Assembly: GCA_937907455.1 (NCBI GenBank)
Contig: CALESQ010000007.1
Location: 1-59,794 of the forward strand
Origin: an uncultured Caldilineales bacterium
GTDB lineage: Bacteria > Chloroflexota > Anaerolineae > JAAEKA01
Length of the DNA stretch: 59,794 nt
Direction of reading: 5' to 3'
The translations under genes were made by a program, and so were the position numbers. The stretch's first letter is position 1. Each line of letters opens with the position of its first letter. Below are positions 8,326 to 16,364 of this stretch, one piece after another. Under the pieces are notes generated by a model, which was given only the letters and a program-made list of their open reading frames with translations, was not told the origin of the DNA and made no database searches.

Positions 8326-9465
8326 CTAGGGGGTGGGTGCCGTTACCACGGCGCGGTATACCTGCCAGGTGGCTTGGGCAATGCGTTGCTGGGTAAAATG
8401 GGCCAGCACCCGCGCCCTGCCTTGCTGGGCTAGGTGGTGGCGCAGGGTTGGGTCTCCGATCAGATGCACAAGTCGGGCAGCGAGGGCTTCGATGTTCCCT
8501 TCGGGGTAGGTCATACCGGCATCGCCGATCACATGGGGGATTTCGCCGCTGTCCGAGCCGATCACCGCGGTTTCACAGGCCATAGCCTCGATCAGTACCC
8601 GGCCAAACTGTTCTCGCCACGTAGGGGTAGTGCGGCTGGGCAGCACTAGCACATCCAGGCTGGCATAGAAAGCCGGCATCGTGGTGGAAGCACTGCGCCC
8701 AAGAAAGGTCACCTGCGTGCCGATGCCCAGTTGCCCGGCCAGTGCCTGCAATGCGGCTTGCTGCGGGCCTTCACCAGCCAGCAGCAAGCGCCAGGGCTGC
8801 ACGGCAAATCTTGTTGCCAGAGCCACCGCGCGCAGCAGGTCATCCAGGCCTTTTTCGGCCACCAAACCACCGGCATACCCAATGGTAAAGCCACCAGTTG
8901 GGTCAGGCGGCACCAACGGTGGTTGTGCCTGGCGGCGGAACAGCTCAGGATCAACACCGAACTGAGGGATCACGGCGCTTGGCCCACCAAAGCCTTTAGC
9001 CATCAGCACCTGGCGCGCATCCTCGTTGCCGGCGATGGCATAGGCGCTATGGCGATAGCAGAAGCTTTCCATCCAGCCAAATGGCGGCGGGTAGGTGCGC
9101 CGAATGTTCTGCCAGGTGAAGAAAAGCGCCGGACAGCGTGCCGCTACAGCCCAGCGCAGCGCCTGCCAGGTAGCCAGGTTATAGGGTTCTTCATCTATGT
9201 GGAGCAGGTCAGGGCGCAGGCTTGTCAGTAAAGGCCCCAGGCGGGGATAAAAATGGGTGTGGAAGTGGCCGTTACGGGCAATCGGCGTGGTGATCAATTC
9301 GTAGCCAGCGGTGAAGCCGTGCTGCAAGCGGGTTTCTCCGCGGCTGTCGCGCCACGAAGGCGGAGCGATCACTGCCAGCTCGACATCAGGCAGCCGCGCC
9401 AACTCTTCCAGCTTGCGCTGGTACGCTGCCACCACTACGGCTTTGGAAAGCATTGCAATACGCAT
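8326..9465 (-). CDS. Glycosyltransferase family 4 (group 1)
   Basis: 379 residues with the GT-B layout. The C-terminal nucleotide-sugar-binding half has IGYAGGLVAEKGLDDLLRAV, then LLLAGEGPQQAAL, and the EX7E motif in EQFGRVLIEAMACE followed by AVIGSDSGEIPHVIG. It would transfer a sugar from an NDP-sugar onto a lipid or glycan precursor at the cytoplasmic face; donor and acceptor are unknown. The ATG at 9465 (MRIAMLSKAVV) gives the usual N-terminus; the open frame upstream is not family-like. It is divergent from dodecin. Confidence 0.88.
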   Translation of the reverse strand: MRIAMLSKAVVVAAYQRKLEELARLPDVELAVIAPPSWRDSRGETRLQHGFTAGYELITTPIARNGHFHTHFYPRLGPLLTSLRPDLLHIDEEPYNLATWQALRWAVAARCPALFFTWQNIRRTYPPPFGWMESFCYRHSAYAIAGNEDARQVLMAKGFGGPSAVIPQFGVDPELFRRQAQPPLVPPDPTGGFTIGYAGGLVAEKGLDDLLRAVALATRFAVQPWRLLLAGEGPQQAALQALAGQLGIGTQVTFLGRSASTTMPAFYASLDVLVLPSRTTPTWREQFGRVLIEAMACETAVIGSDSGEIPHVIGDAGMTYPEGNIEALAARLVHLIGDPTLRHHLAQQGRARVLAHFTQQRIAQATWQVYRAVVTAPTP

Positions 9466-9502
9466 GAGGGTATTGTATCCGCAACTGGAGAAGTTGGCAG
9501 AA

Positions 9503-9532
9503 TTGCGACAGCCCTTGTTGCTGTGGTATGAT
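9503..9532 (+). promoter_or_regulatory. Putative promoter for dodecin
   Basis: TTGCGA (9503-9508), 18-bp spacer, TATGAT (9527-9532), about 75 bp ahead of the dodecin ATG. Confidence 0.45.
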
Positions 9533-9605
9533 GAGCCAAGCAAGCATCAGCTATAGTTTTCCTGCCTTCACCCTTCTTACTCTCTTCCCCGAAAGGACCT
9601 CCCCC

Positions 9606-9806
9606 ATGGCAGTCAGCAAAGTGATTGATCTGATCGGCAATTCCACCGTGAGCTGGGAAGATGCGGCCCGCAACGCGCTTACCGGTGCGGCTAAAAGTCT
9701 GCATGGCATCACCCACATGGATGTGGTGAAGTACAGCGCGCTCGTGCAGCAAAGCGAAATTGTGGAATACCGCGCCCTGGTGCGGGTAGCATTTGTTGTG
9801 GATTAA
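9606..9806 (+). CDS. Dodecin family flavin-binding protein
   Basis: 66 residues, typical for dodecins, small dodecameric proteins that store and protect riboflavin/FMN or CoA. VIDLIGNSTVSWEDAARNAL and the following AAKSLHGITHMDVVKYSALV match the family's helix and strands, and the Trp that stacks on the flavin is present at about residue 18. AAAGGA precedes the ATG at 9606. It converges on the Nudix gene with only 2 bp between stops. Confidence 0.92.
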   Translation: MAVSKVIDLIGNSTVSWEDAARNALTGAAKSLHGITHMDVVKYSALVQQSEIVEYRALVRVAFVVD

Positions 9807-9808
9807 GG

Positions 9809-10309
9809 CTATTCCCAGAAACCCCAGAAGCTGCGCGCAGTTTGCATCTCGGCAAGGCGTCGCCGCGTGCCCGCAGAGAGTGGCGGCAAGGCGTCGGGCG
9901 GGAAAAAGCGGCAGGCGATGATTTCGGCGCTCATCGCCTGCGCCTGCGCCGCCTGTTGTGTGTGGCAGAGGAAGAGCGCTACATGGTCGCTTTTGCCCTC
10001 AGCGAAACTGTCGAACACGCCCAACAGGCGTTGCACCTGGCAGCGCACACCGGTTTCTTCCCACACCTCACGCACGGCGGTGTCGGCCAGTTGCTCGCGC
10101 CGTCGCGGTGCGCCACCGGGGAAGCCCCAGCCTTCTGAGCCGTAGGCGTGACGCACCAGCAGCACGTGGCCGGTCTCATCCAGCACCACGGCGCGCACCC
10201 CCAGCTTCACCGGCGCGGTGAGTCGCCATCCCTGGCGCACCAGTGGATAGGCAAAGTGATAGGTGCGCGCCAGCACGGCGCGGCGCAGGCGCTTGAAACA
10301 GTCGGCCAT
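9809..10309 (-). CDS. Nudix hydrolase
   Basis: 166 residues with the Nudix box GGAPRRREQLADTAVREVWEETGV, including the metal-binding REVWEE. The N-terminal extension (MADCFKRLRRAVLARTYHFAYPLVRQGWRL) looks amphipathic and precedes the Nudix fold, as in some Nudix proteins found with glycan or lipid genes. Substrate is unknown. The ATG at 10309 lies 5 bp after the epimerase stop and has no Shine-Dalgarno of its own, so coupled translation is likely. Confidence 0.85.
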   Translation of the reverse strand: MADCFKRLRRAVLARTYHFAYPLVRQGWRLTAPVKLGVRAVVLDETGHVLLVRHAYGSEGWGFPGGAPRRREQLADTAVREVWEETGVRCQVQRLLGVFDSFAEGKSDHVALFLCHTQQAAQAQAMSAEIIACRFFPPDALPPLSAGTRRRLAEMQTARSFWGFWE

Positions 10310-10314
10310 GACAG

Positions 10315-11358
10315 CTAGAAGAACAGCTTGGCCAGCTTCAAGGCGCCCTGCTTCCACGGCACCCGGTGGCTGATGCCCGAAGCATTGCCCAGCTTGTCCA
10401 CGTTCGCCAGATACCATTGATAGTTGCGCAGCAGGGCGTCACGGTTGGAATATTGCGGCGCGTAGCCCAGCACCTGCTCGGCCTTTTCTATCGAGACAAA
10501 GGATTCTTTGCCTGCGGTTTCGTACACCCATTTGTACAGCGGTGAAACGCCCAGCTTTTCCAGCGTGCGCAGGATAAAAATGGCAGGGCCTTCGGGGAGG
10601 GGTACTACGCGCTTGCCGTGACCGGCATAATCCAGCACAGCCTGAAAATCACTGCGCGGCGTGCCAAACTCTTTGGCGCCGATGTTGAACGTGTCGTTGG
10701 CCTGAGCGCAGGGCAAGGTGGCACACAGCCAAATAGCCTCGCACAGGTCTTCCACGGCCAGGTATTGGTAGGGATTATTGCCGTTGCCCAGCACCGGGAA
10801 GTTTTTGCCGTCTTTGGCCCAATCATAAAACATGGCAAAGACGCCCAGCCGCTCTGGGCCGATGAAAGATTTGGGGCGCAGGATGGGCACGCACAGACCT
10901 TGGGCGCGATACGCCTCGCATAGCTCCTCAGCCTTGATTTTGGCCTCGCCGTAGGGGCCAACGCCATCGAGCTTGTCGGTCTCCAGCAGCGGGTGGTGGT
11001 CGGGGATGCCATACACCGCGGTGGAAGAAATGTGGATGACGCGCTCGACGCCGTGTTCCAGCGCGGCTTGCAACACCGTGCGTGTGCCATCAATATCGGT
11101 GGTGTAAATGTCTTCTGGCTTGTACAGCGGCAGCGCAGCCGCGGTGTGTACCACAATGTCTACGCCTTGCATGGCGGTGTTGACGGCGGCCTTGTCGCGG
11201 ATATCGCCGGTTATCACAGTCACGCGCTGGCGCACATCGGCGTAGTCGAAGGGTGCTATATCCAGCGACACCACTTGTTGGCCCTGTTCCAGCAGATGGC
11301 GTGCCAGGTTAATGCCTAAAAAACCGGCACCGCCGGTTATTAAAAACGTTTTGCTCAT
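10315..11358 (-). CDS. NAD-dependent epimerase/dehydratase (extended SDR)
   Basis: 347 residues, a nucleoside-diphosphate-sugar epimerase-like extended SDR. The N-terminal Rossmann motif TGGAGFLG and the active-site pair HISSTAVYG and YGEAKIKAEE (Tyr/Lys) are intact. The C-terminal half contains GNGNNPYQYLAVEDLCEAI, which in relatives lines the substrate pocket. The substrate is undetermined; a sterol/3-beta-HSD-like role is also possible because the C-terminus is not typical GalE. GGAGG precedes the ATG at 11358. It is the first gene of a two-gene unit with the Nudix gene. Confidence 0.87.
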   Translation of the reverse strand: MSKTFLITGGAGFLGINLARHLLEQGQQVVSLDIAPFDYADVRQRVTVITGDIRDKAAVNTAMQGVDIVVHTAAALPLYKPEDIYTTDIDGTRTVLQAALEHGVERVIHISSTAVYGIPDHHPLLETDKLDGVGPYGEAKIKAEELCEAYRAQGLCVPILRPKSFIGPERLGVFAMFYDWAKDGKNFPVLGNGNNPYQYLAVEDLCEAIWLCATLPCAQANDTFNIGAKEFGTPRSDFQAVLDYAGHGKRVVPLPEGPAIFILRTLEKLGVSPLYKWVYETAGKESFVSIEKAEQVLGYAPQYSNRDALLRNYQWYLANVDKLGNASGISHRVPWKQGALKLAKLFF

Positions 11359-11637
11359 GAATAACCTCCAGAGTAGTTTGTTATACTCTACACAGATTGC
11401 GTTCAGCAGCCAAATCCGCACAGCGTTGGAATCGCAATTACCGGCAAGAGGCGGTTGTGTATGGATTTCGGTTGAAATGTGTTGCCACCCAGGCGAATTC
11501 GGTGTCTCAAGCCACGAAGCCCCTGCCGGGGCTTTCGGAGAGCGCCTGAGAGCGCTTCGTTCTCTGAACCGCAACCATTTATTGTCCGGCTCTTGTAATT
11601 CAACCGAAAGTCGCACACTACCCAAGAGGCGAATGGT

Positions 11638-11665
11638 TTGACAAGGCCGCGGACTGCCCTATAAT
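11638..11665 (+). promoter_or_regulatory. Strong consensus promoter for the Gly-rich protein gene
   Basis: TTGACA (11638-11643), 16-bp spacer, TATAAT (11660-11665): perfect hexamers, about 200 bp upstream of the ATG at 11864. Nothing recognisable was seen between 11359 and 11637. Confidence 0.75.
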
Positions 11666-11672
11666 GAAACGC

Positions 11673-11863
11673 ACTGCCTTGTCGCTCGTATGAATGGATG
11701 TAGCCCGAGTCGCTGCCGGGAATCAATTCGACAGCATGACCCGGTGAGTAACCGGCCCAAGCATGGACGTTACTTGACGACTTAACCGGTTCACTCGACG
11801 TTTCGATTGCCGCTATCGCGTGCAGCACGCACGCTGATCAGTACAAAAGGAGTAGCACACACC
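11673..11863 (+). other. Long, probably structured 5' leader
   Basis: About 190 nt between the promoter and the ATG. It holds short dyads: CCGGT-GAGTA-ACCGG, a wider CCGGG/CCCGG pairing around it, and GCGTGC-AGCAC-GCACGC about 20 nt before the AAAAGGAG ribosome site. I do not recognise a known riboswitch or ribosomal leader. No ORF here looks real. Confidence 0.35.
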
Positions 11864-12790
11864 ATGGATTTAGATAACCTGGGCAAGGCGCTGAACGAGT
11901 CTTCGGCAGCCAAAGGCAAGAAAAAGCCCCCCAAAGGCGGCAAAGATCCCCTTAGCGGTCTGGTTGATTCGCTCAACAGCAGCCAGAGTGGTTCTGCCAA
12001 CCTGGGGGCTTTGCTTGCCAGCAACGATGAGATGCCTGCTGCTGCCCAGCAGCAGGCGCCGGCCTGGCAAGATTCGATGGCAAATCAGGCCCCGGCACAA
12101 GGCGGCGGGCTGGGTAGCCTGCTGGGCGGTCTTGAAGACACCGGCAGCAGCCAAGGCGCGGGCGGTGGCCTGGGCAGCTTGCTGGGGATGCTGGGCGGCG
12201 GCGCTCCTTCTGGTGGCAGTCAATCAGCGGCCGGTGGGCTGGGCAGTCTGCTGGGTGGTCTTGGAGACACCGGCAGCAGCCAAAGCAGTTCTTCGGATAT
12301 GGGTGGCTTTGGCAGCCTGCTGGGGATGCTGGGTGGCGGCAGTCCGTCTGCGGGCAGCAGCAGCTCCGCGGGAATGGGCGGTCTGGGCAGCTTGCTGGGG
12401 ATGCTGGGCGGCGGCTCCGGCGCTCAAACTGCGCCCAGTGCGATGGGCTTTCTGGGCAACACCACGGCATCTTCGCCTTTTGATGCCCTGGCTGCGCCGT
12501 TGGCTAAAAAGCTGGGTATTCCCACTCAGCTTGCCAGTTTGCTGATCATGTTTGTTGCCAATTCACTGCTGAACAAAAAGAGTGATCGCAGCGGGCAGTT
12601 TGACGTGAACCGCGCTGCGGATGTCAGCCAGGTGCTGGATCTGGCCGAGCGCGGGCAGATCAACGAGAACGCCTTGCACGGCAACCAACTGGTGCGCGAG
12701 CTAAGTCAGGAAACCGGTCTGGACGAGGAAACCTCGGCCCGCGGCATTCACGAGCTGATGCTGATGCTCAACCAGGGCACGGTCGAATAG
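11864..12790 (+). CDS. Gly/Leu-rich repeat protein with helical C-terminal domain, function unknown
   Basis: 308 residues. Basic N-terminus (AAKGKKKPPKGGKDPLSGL), then a low-complexity region (about 85-210) with five copies of GGLGSLLGMLGGG or close variants separated by Ser/Gln-rich spacers, then a predicted helical domain (about 215-308; FDALAAPLAKKLGIPTQLAS ... GLDEETSARGIHELMLMLNQ). The repeats recall DUF937-like and other GxxxLLG-rich bacterial proteins, but assignment is tentative. There is no signal peptide. AAAAGGAG precedes the ATG. It is monocistronic behind a consensus promoter and ends at a 19-bp hairpin, suggesting abundant expression. The repeats could support oligomerisation or condensate-like assembly (inference). 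Confidence 0.7.
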   Translation: MDLDNLGKALNESSAAKGKKKPPKGGKDPLSGLVDSLNSSQSGSANLGALLASNDEMPAAAQQQAPAWQDSMANQAPAQGGGLGSLLGGLEDTGSSQGAGGGLGSLLGMLGGGAPSGGSQSAAGGLGSLLGGLGDTGSSQSSSSDMGGFGSLLGMLGGGSPSAGSSSSAGMGGLGSLLGMLGGGSGAQTAPSAMGFLGNTTASSPFDALAAPLAKKLGIPTQLASLLIMFVANSLLNKKSDRSGQFDVNRAADVSQVLDLAERGQINENALHGNQLVRELSQETGLDEETSARGIHELMLMLNQGTVE

Positions 12791-12807
12791 CGTTCAGACG
12801 CAGGCAT

Positions 12808-12849
12808 ACAAAAAAGCAGCACAGGCCGAAGCCTGTGCTGCTTTTTTGT
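12808..12849. terminator. Bidirectional Rho-independent terminator
   Basis: A perfect 19-bp stem: GCAGCACAGGC, CGAA loop, GCCTGTGCTGC, flanked by A6 and T6, between convergent genes. The A/T flanks allow termination on both strands. Confidence 0.92.
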
Positions 12850-12866
12850 GCCCGCGAAAAGGCTGG

Positions 12867-13952
12867 TTATGGCGAAAAGCGCACATGCAGAATGTCGCCG
12901 TCTTTGACCAGATAGTCTTTGCCTTCCAGACGCAAGGCTGCCGCTTTTTTGGCTTCGACCATCCCGCCTGCGGTGATCAGATCCTGGTAAGCGACCACCT
13001 CGGCGCGAATAAAGCCGCGCGCCAGGTCTGAGTGAATGGCACCGGCGGCCTCTACGGCAGCGGCGCCTTTGCGCACCGTCCAGGCGCGCACCTCGTCTTC
13101 GCCCACGGTGAAGAAGCTTTGCAGCCCTACCAGATCGTAGCTGGCGTTGATCATGCGGTTTAGCGCCGGTTCGCTGATGCCAAACTCATCCATAAACACC
13201 GCAGCTTCATCGGGTGGCAGTTGGGCAATCTCCATTTCGAGTTGGCCTTGCAGCGCCAGCAACAGGGTGTTGCGGTGTTGATACTGAATGCGTTGCTCGG
13301 CAGTGATGCGTTCCTCGCCGCTGTTTACCAGCACCATCACCGGTTTGAGGGTGAGAAAGCCGAAACCGCGCAGATTGGGCAGCTCTTCATCGCTGAAGTC
13401 CAGATCGCGCAGCGGGGTTTCGTTTTCCAGCGCCGTTTGCATGCGCTCAAAGGTGGCCAGCTCTGTATCCAGCGTTTGACGCTCTTCGCCGCCCTTCTTG
13501 GCGCGCTTGATGCTTTCAGCGATGCGCTCCAGACGGTTTTGCACCGCCATCAAGTCCAGCAGGATCATTTCCTGCTCCAATGTGGCGAGATCGCGCTGTG
13601 GGTTGATGCTCAATAGCGGGTGACTAACGCTGTCGTTCTCGAAGGCGCGCACCACATGAATGAACGCATCCATCTGGCTAATGCGGTGGCGCAACTGCCC
13701 GCCCAGCCCCTTTTGCGCTACGCCTTGATCCAGCCCGGCGATGTCGGTATAGGTGACTTTGGCGTAGATGGTTTTGCGCGGCTTGAACATGCCGCTGAGA
13801 ATATCTACACGCGCGTCCGGTACATCTACCACGGCGCTGTGAAACTCCAGCTTGCCGCTGGAGGTGGCCGATGTGGGCTGGTCACCACGCGTCAGCGCGT
13901 TGAAGATGGTGGTTTTGCCGCTGTTGGGAAGTCCGATAATGCCTAGTTCCAT
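12867..13952 (-). CDS. ychF: Ribosome-binding ATPase YchF (OBG family)
   Basis: 361 residues, the standard YchF length. P-loop GLPNSGKTTIFNAL at the N-terminus, the Obg-type Gly-rich stretch (DIAGLDQGVAQKGLGGQL), a helical coiled-coil insert (about 130-190), and a C-terminal TGS domain (SFFTVGEDEVRAWTVRKGAA ... KDYLVKDGDILHVRF). In place of the GTPase NKxD motif it has VNSGEE, in line with YchF using ATP. The ATG at 13952 (MELGIIGLPNSG) is chosen; an upstream open frame lacks support. Confidence 0.95.
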   Translation of the reverse strand: MELGIIGLPNSGKTTIFNALTRGDQPTSATSSGKLEFHSAVVDVPDARVDILSGMFKPRKTIYAKVTYTDIAGLDQGVAQKGLGGQLRHRISQMDAFIHVVRAFENDSVSHPLLSINPQRDLATLEQEMILLDLMAVQNRLERIAESIKRAKKGGEERQTLDTELATFERMQTALENETPLRDLDFSDEELPNLRGFGFLTLKPVMVLVNSGEERITAEQRIQYQHRNTLLLALQGQLEMEIAQLPPDEAAVFMDEFGISEPALNRMINASYDLVGLQSFFTVGEDEVRAWTVRKGAAAVEAAGAIHSDLARGFIRAEVVAYQDLITAGGMVEAKKAAALRLEGKDYLVKDGDILHVRFSP

Positions 13953-14143
13953 GATTGGTTTCAGTGGTGTGGTTGGGGTTGGTGAACAAGAGGATAGGTA
14001 GACCATGCAGGTAGCACGGTCAAATCTTGCATCTCTGAACTGTTTACTGGTTACTGCTTACTTTTCCGCCGGTTGAAAGTGGCATACGGCTGTAGCGAAA
14101 GCAGACAGGCTTTGTAGTCATCCTGTCATCCGCTATTCGGCAG

Positions 14144-14173
14144 ATTATAGCGTGATGTCGGCCAAAACACCAA
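14144..14173 (-). promoter_or_regulatory. Putative promoter for ychF
   Basis: On the minus strand TTGGTG (14168-14173), 18-bp spacer, TATAAT (14144-14149), leaving a leader of about 190 nt. The 323-bp gap 13953-14275 holds this promoter, the divergent one at 14191, and a TTACTG-rich tract (about 14047-14070). Confidence 0.55.
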
Positions 14174-14190
14174 CCGACGCGCGGAGGTGC

Positions 14191-14219
14191 TTGGCAAATT
14201 GTTGCAGCAGATGTATACT
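14191..14219 (+). promoter_or_regulatory. Promoter for the 2-oxoacid dehydrogenase E1 operon
   Basis: TTGGCA (14191-14196), 17-bp spacer, TATACT (14214-14219), about 55 bp upstream of the first gene of the E1alpha-E1beta-lyase unit. Confidence 0.65.
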
Positions 14220-14275
14220 TACGCCGCTCAATTTGGTAACAAGTCGAATGATCTGGGCTGACTCAAGGAGGAGCC

Positions 14276-15379
14276 ATGACAGCGTTGACGCTGAACGAAT
14301 TTATCACGCGTGATTATGCGGCAGAACTGCCGCCTGATGAGCTGCTACGCGCTCATCGGCTGATGCTGCTGGCACGCAAGCTAGACGAGCGCTGCTGGAT
14401 CTTGCATCGGCAGGGCAAAATCGCTTTTCACATCTCCGGCATCGGCCAAGAGGCGTGCCAACTGGCTGTGGGCATGGCGTTGCGCCCCGGGCGCGATTAT
14501 TATTTTCCGCATTACCGCGACCTGGTGACGGTGCTGGCGTTGGGCATGACCCCGCTGGATATCTTCCTTAGCACCTACGGCAAGGCCGATGATCCCAGCA
14601 GCCACGGACGGCAAATGCCCAACCACTATAATTTGGCTGCGCAGCGTATTGTCAGCATTTCCAGCCCGACAGCTACCCAGGTGCCGCAGTGCGCGGGGGT
14701 GGCTTTTGCCATCAAACTGCGCGGTGAGCAGAAAGTAGCCATGTGCGCCCTGGGCGAAGGCGCTACCAGCCAGGGCGATTGGCACGAGGGGCTGAACTGG
14801 GCGGGTATTCATCGCTTGCCCTTCATCTGCCTGGTGGAGAACAACCACTACGCCATCTCGGTGCCGTTGGATAAGCAAATGGCCGTGGCTGGTCCGGCTG
14901 AACGTGCCTATGGCTACGGCATGCCCGGTGTGGTGTACGATGGCAACGATTTTTTTGCCAGCTACAACGCCACGCGTGAGGCCGTGGAGCGCGCCCGTCG
15001 TGGTGATGGCCCCACCCTGCTGGAGGCGCGTACCACCCGCCTTACTGCCCATTCCAGCGATGACGACGACCGCACCTACCGCGACCGAGCGGAGTTGGAA
15101 GCACAAAAGCAGCGCGATCCTCTGCCCCTTTTCACTCAGGCGCTCGTCAGTCGCGGCCTGCTGAGCCAGGCTGCCCTGCACGCGACCGAAGCCGAAGTGC
15201 TGGCCGAGATTGATGAAGCACAGACCGCGGCGCTGGCTGCTGCCTATCCGCAGCCAGAAGAGACGCTGCTGGGCGTTTTTGTCGCTGACAGCGTGGGCGA
15301 CCGCGCCGTGCGCGCCTGGTGCTGGCCGGGCGGCCGGTTGCCACAATCCCCTGCCGAGGAGCACGCCGATGGCCGTTAA
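14276..15379 (+). CDS. 2-oxoacid dehydrogenase E1 component, alpha subunit
   Basis: 367 residues. The ThDP motif is clear: GEGATSQGDWHEGLNWAG ... VENNHYA (about 160-195). The phosphorylation-loop region reads TRLTAHSSDDDDRTYRDR, closer to branched-chain 2-oxoacid dehydrogenase E1 alpha (BkdA1) than to pyruvate dehydrogenase, so oxidative decarboxylation of branched-chain 2-oxoacids is my preferred reading; pyruvate or acetoin remain possible. AGGAGGAGC precedes the ATG. The gene overlaps E1 beta by 11 bp. No E2 (lipoyl transferase) or E3 follows, so those must be elsewhere. Confidence 0.88.
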   Translation: MTALTLNEFITRDYAAELPPDELLRAHRLMLLARKLDERCWILHRQGKIAFHISGIGQEACQLAVGMALRPGRDYYFPHYRDLVTVLALGMTPLDIFLSTYGKADDPSSHGRQMPNHYNLAAQRIVSISSPTATQVPQCAGVAFAIKLRGEQKVAMCALGEGATSQGDWHEGLNWAGIHRLPFICLVENNHYAISVPLDKQMAVAGPAERAYGYGMPGVVYDGNDFFASYNATREAVERARRGDGPTLLEARTTRLTAHSSDDDDRTYRDRAELEAQKQRDPLPLFTQALVSRGLLSQAALHATEAEVLAEIDEAQTAALAAAYPQPEETLLGVFVADSVGDRAVRAWCWPGGRLPQSPAEEHADGR

Positions 15380-16352
15380 GAATATCCTGGAAACGATTCG
15401 CGATACTATGGCCGAAGAGATGCGCCGTGATCCGCAGATTGTTGTCACTGGCGAGGATGTTGGCCCGCGCGGCGGAGTCTTTCGCGCCACTCAGGGCTTG
15501 TACGCTGAGTTTGGCCCTGACCGCGTGATTGATTCGCCGCTGTCTGAATCTTCGATCATCGCGGTGGGTATCGGCATGGCCTTGCACGGCCTGCGTCCTA
15601 TTTGCGAAATTCAATTTGCCGATTTTATCTATCCGGCCATGAATCAGATCGTCAGCGAGGTGGCGCTAATGCGCTATCGGTCGCAGGGAGCTTGGACTTG
15701 CCCGCTGGTGATCCGCGCGCCCTACGGTGGCGGTATCGGCGGCGGCCTGTATCACAGCCAATCTATCGAAGCCACTTTTGCTCATTTCCCTGGGCTGTAT
15801 GTGGTGGCTCCGGCCACACCCTATGACGCCAAGGGCCTGCTGCGCGCGGCACTGCAAAGCGCCGATCCGGTGCTTTTCCTGGAAAACAAGAAAACCTATC
15901 GCCTGGTGAAAGGGGAAGTGCCCGACACGCCCTATGTAGTGCCGATTGGCCGCGCCGACATCAAACGCCCTGGGCGCGACCTGAGCGTTTTTTGCTATGG
16001 CATGATGCTGCATGAATGCCTGAAGGCCGCCGAGCAGCTTGCCGCGGAGCATATCGAGGTAGAGGTGGTGGACCTGCGCACCATTGCACCGCTGGACAAA
16101 GCCACGATTCTCGACTCGGTGGCGCGCACCAGCAAGGCGCTGATCGTACACGAGGACAACCAGAGCTTTGGGGTGGGCGCGGAAGTGGCCGCGCTCCTCG
16201 CAGCAGAGGCCTTCGACGATTTGGATGCGCCGGTGTTGCGCTATGGCGCGCCGGATGTGCCCGGCGTGCCCTTCAGCTTGCCGTTGCAAAGCTTCTTCAT
16301 GCCCGATGCGGCCCGTATTGCCCAGTCTATGCGTTGGCTGGCGCAGTATTAG
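15369..16352 (+). CDS. 2-oxoacid dehydrogenase E1 component, beta subunit
   Basis: 327 residues, the normal size for PdhB/BkdA2-type subunits. Seen: VTGEDVGPRGGVFRATQGL, FADFIYPAMNQIVSEVA, IRAPYGGGIGGGLYHSQS and the C-terminal transketolase domain with LIVHEDNQSFGVGAEVAALL. It forms the alpha2beta2 ThDP-dependent E1 with the preceding subunit. The ATG at 15369 lies inside the last codons of E1 alpha after GAGGAG, giving tight stoichiometric coupling. Substrate as for the alpha subunit. Confidence 0.9.
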   Translation: MAVKNILETIRDTMAEEMRRDPQIVVTGEDVGPRGGVFRATQGLYAEFGPDRVIDSPLSESSIIAVGIGMALHGLRPICEIQFADFIYPAMNQIVSEVALMRYRSQGAWTCPLVIRAPYGGGIGGGLYHSQSIEATFAHFPGLYVVAPATPYDAKGLLRAALQSADPVLFLENKKTYRLVKGEVPDTPYVVPIGRADIKRPGRDLSVFCYGMMLHECLKAAEQLAAEHIEVEVVDLRTIAPLDKATILDSVARTSKALIVHEDNQSFGVGAEVAALLAAEAFDDLDAPVLRYGAPDVPGVPFSLPLQSFFMPDAARIAQSMRWLAQY

Positions 16353-16364
16353 CAAAAGGTAACT

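Noticed and set aside
11403..11828. 141-codon minus-strand ORF in the leader region
   Set aside because: It lies opposite the promoter and leader of the Gly-rich protein gene, starts without a ribosome site, and shows no family resemblance.
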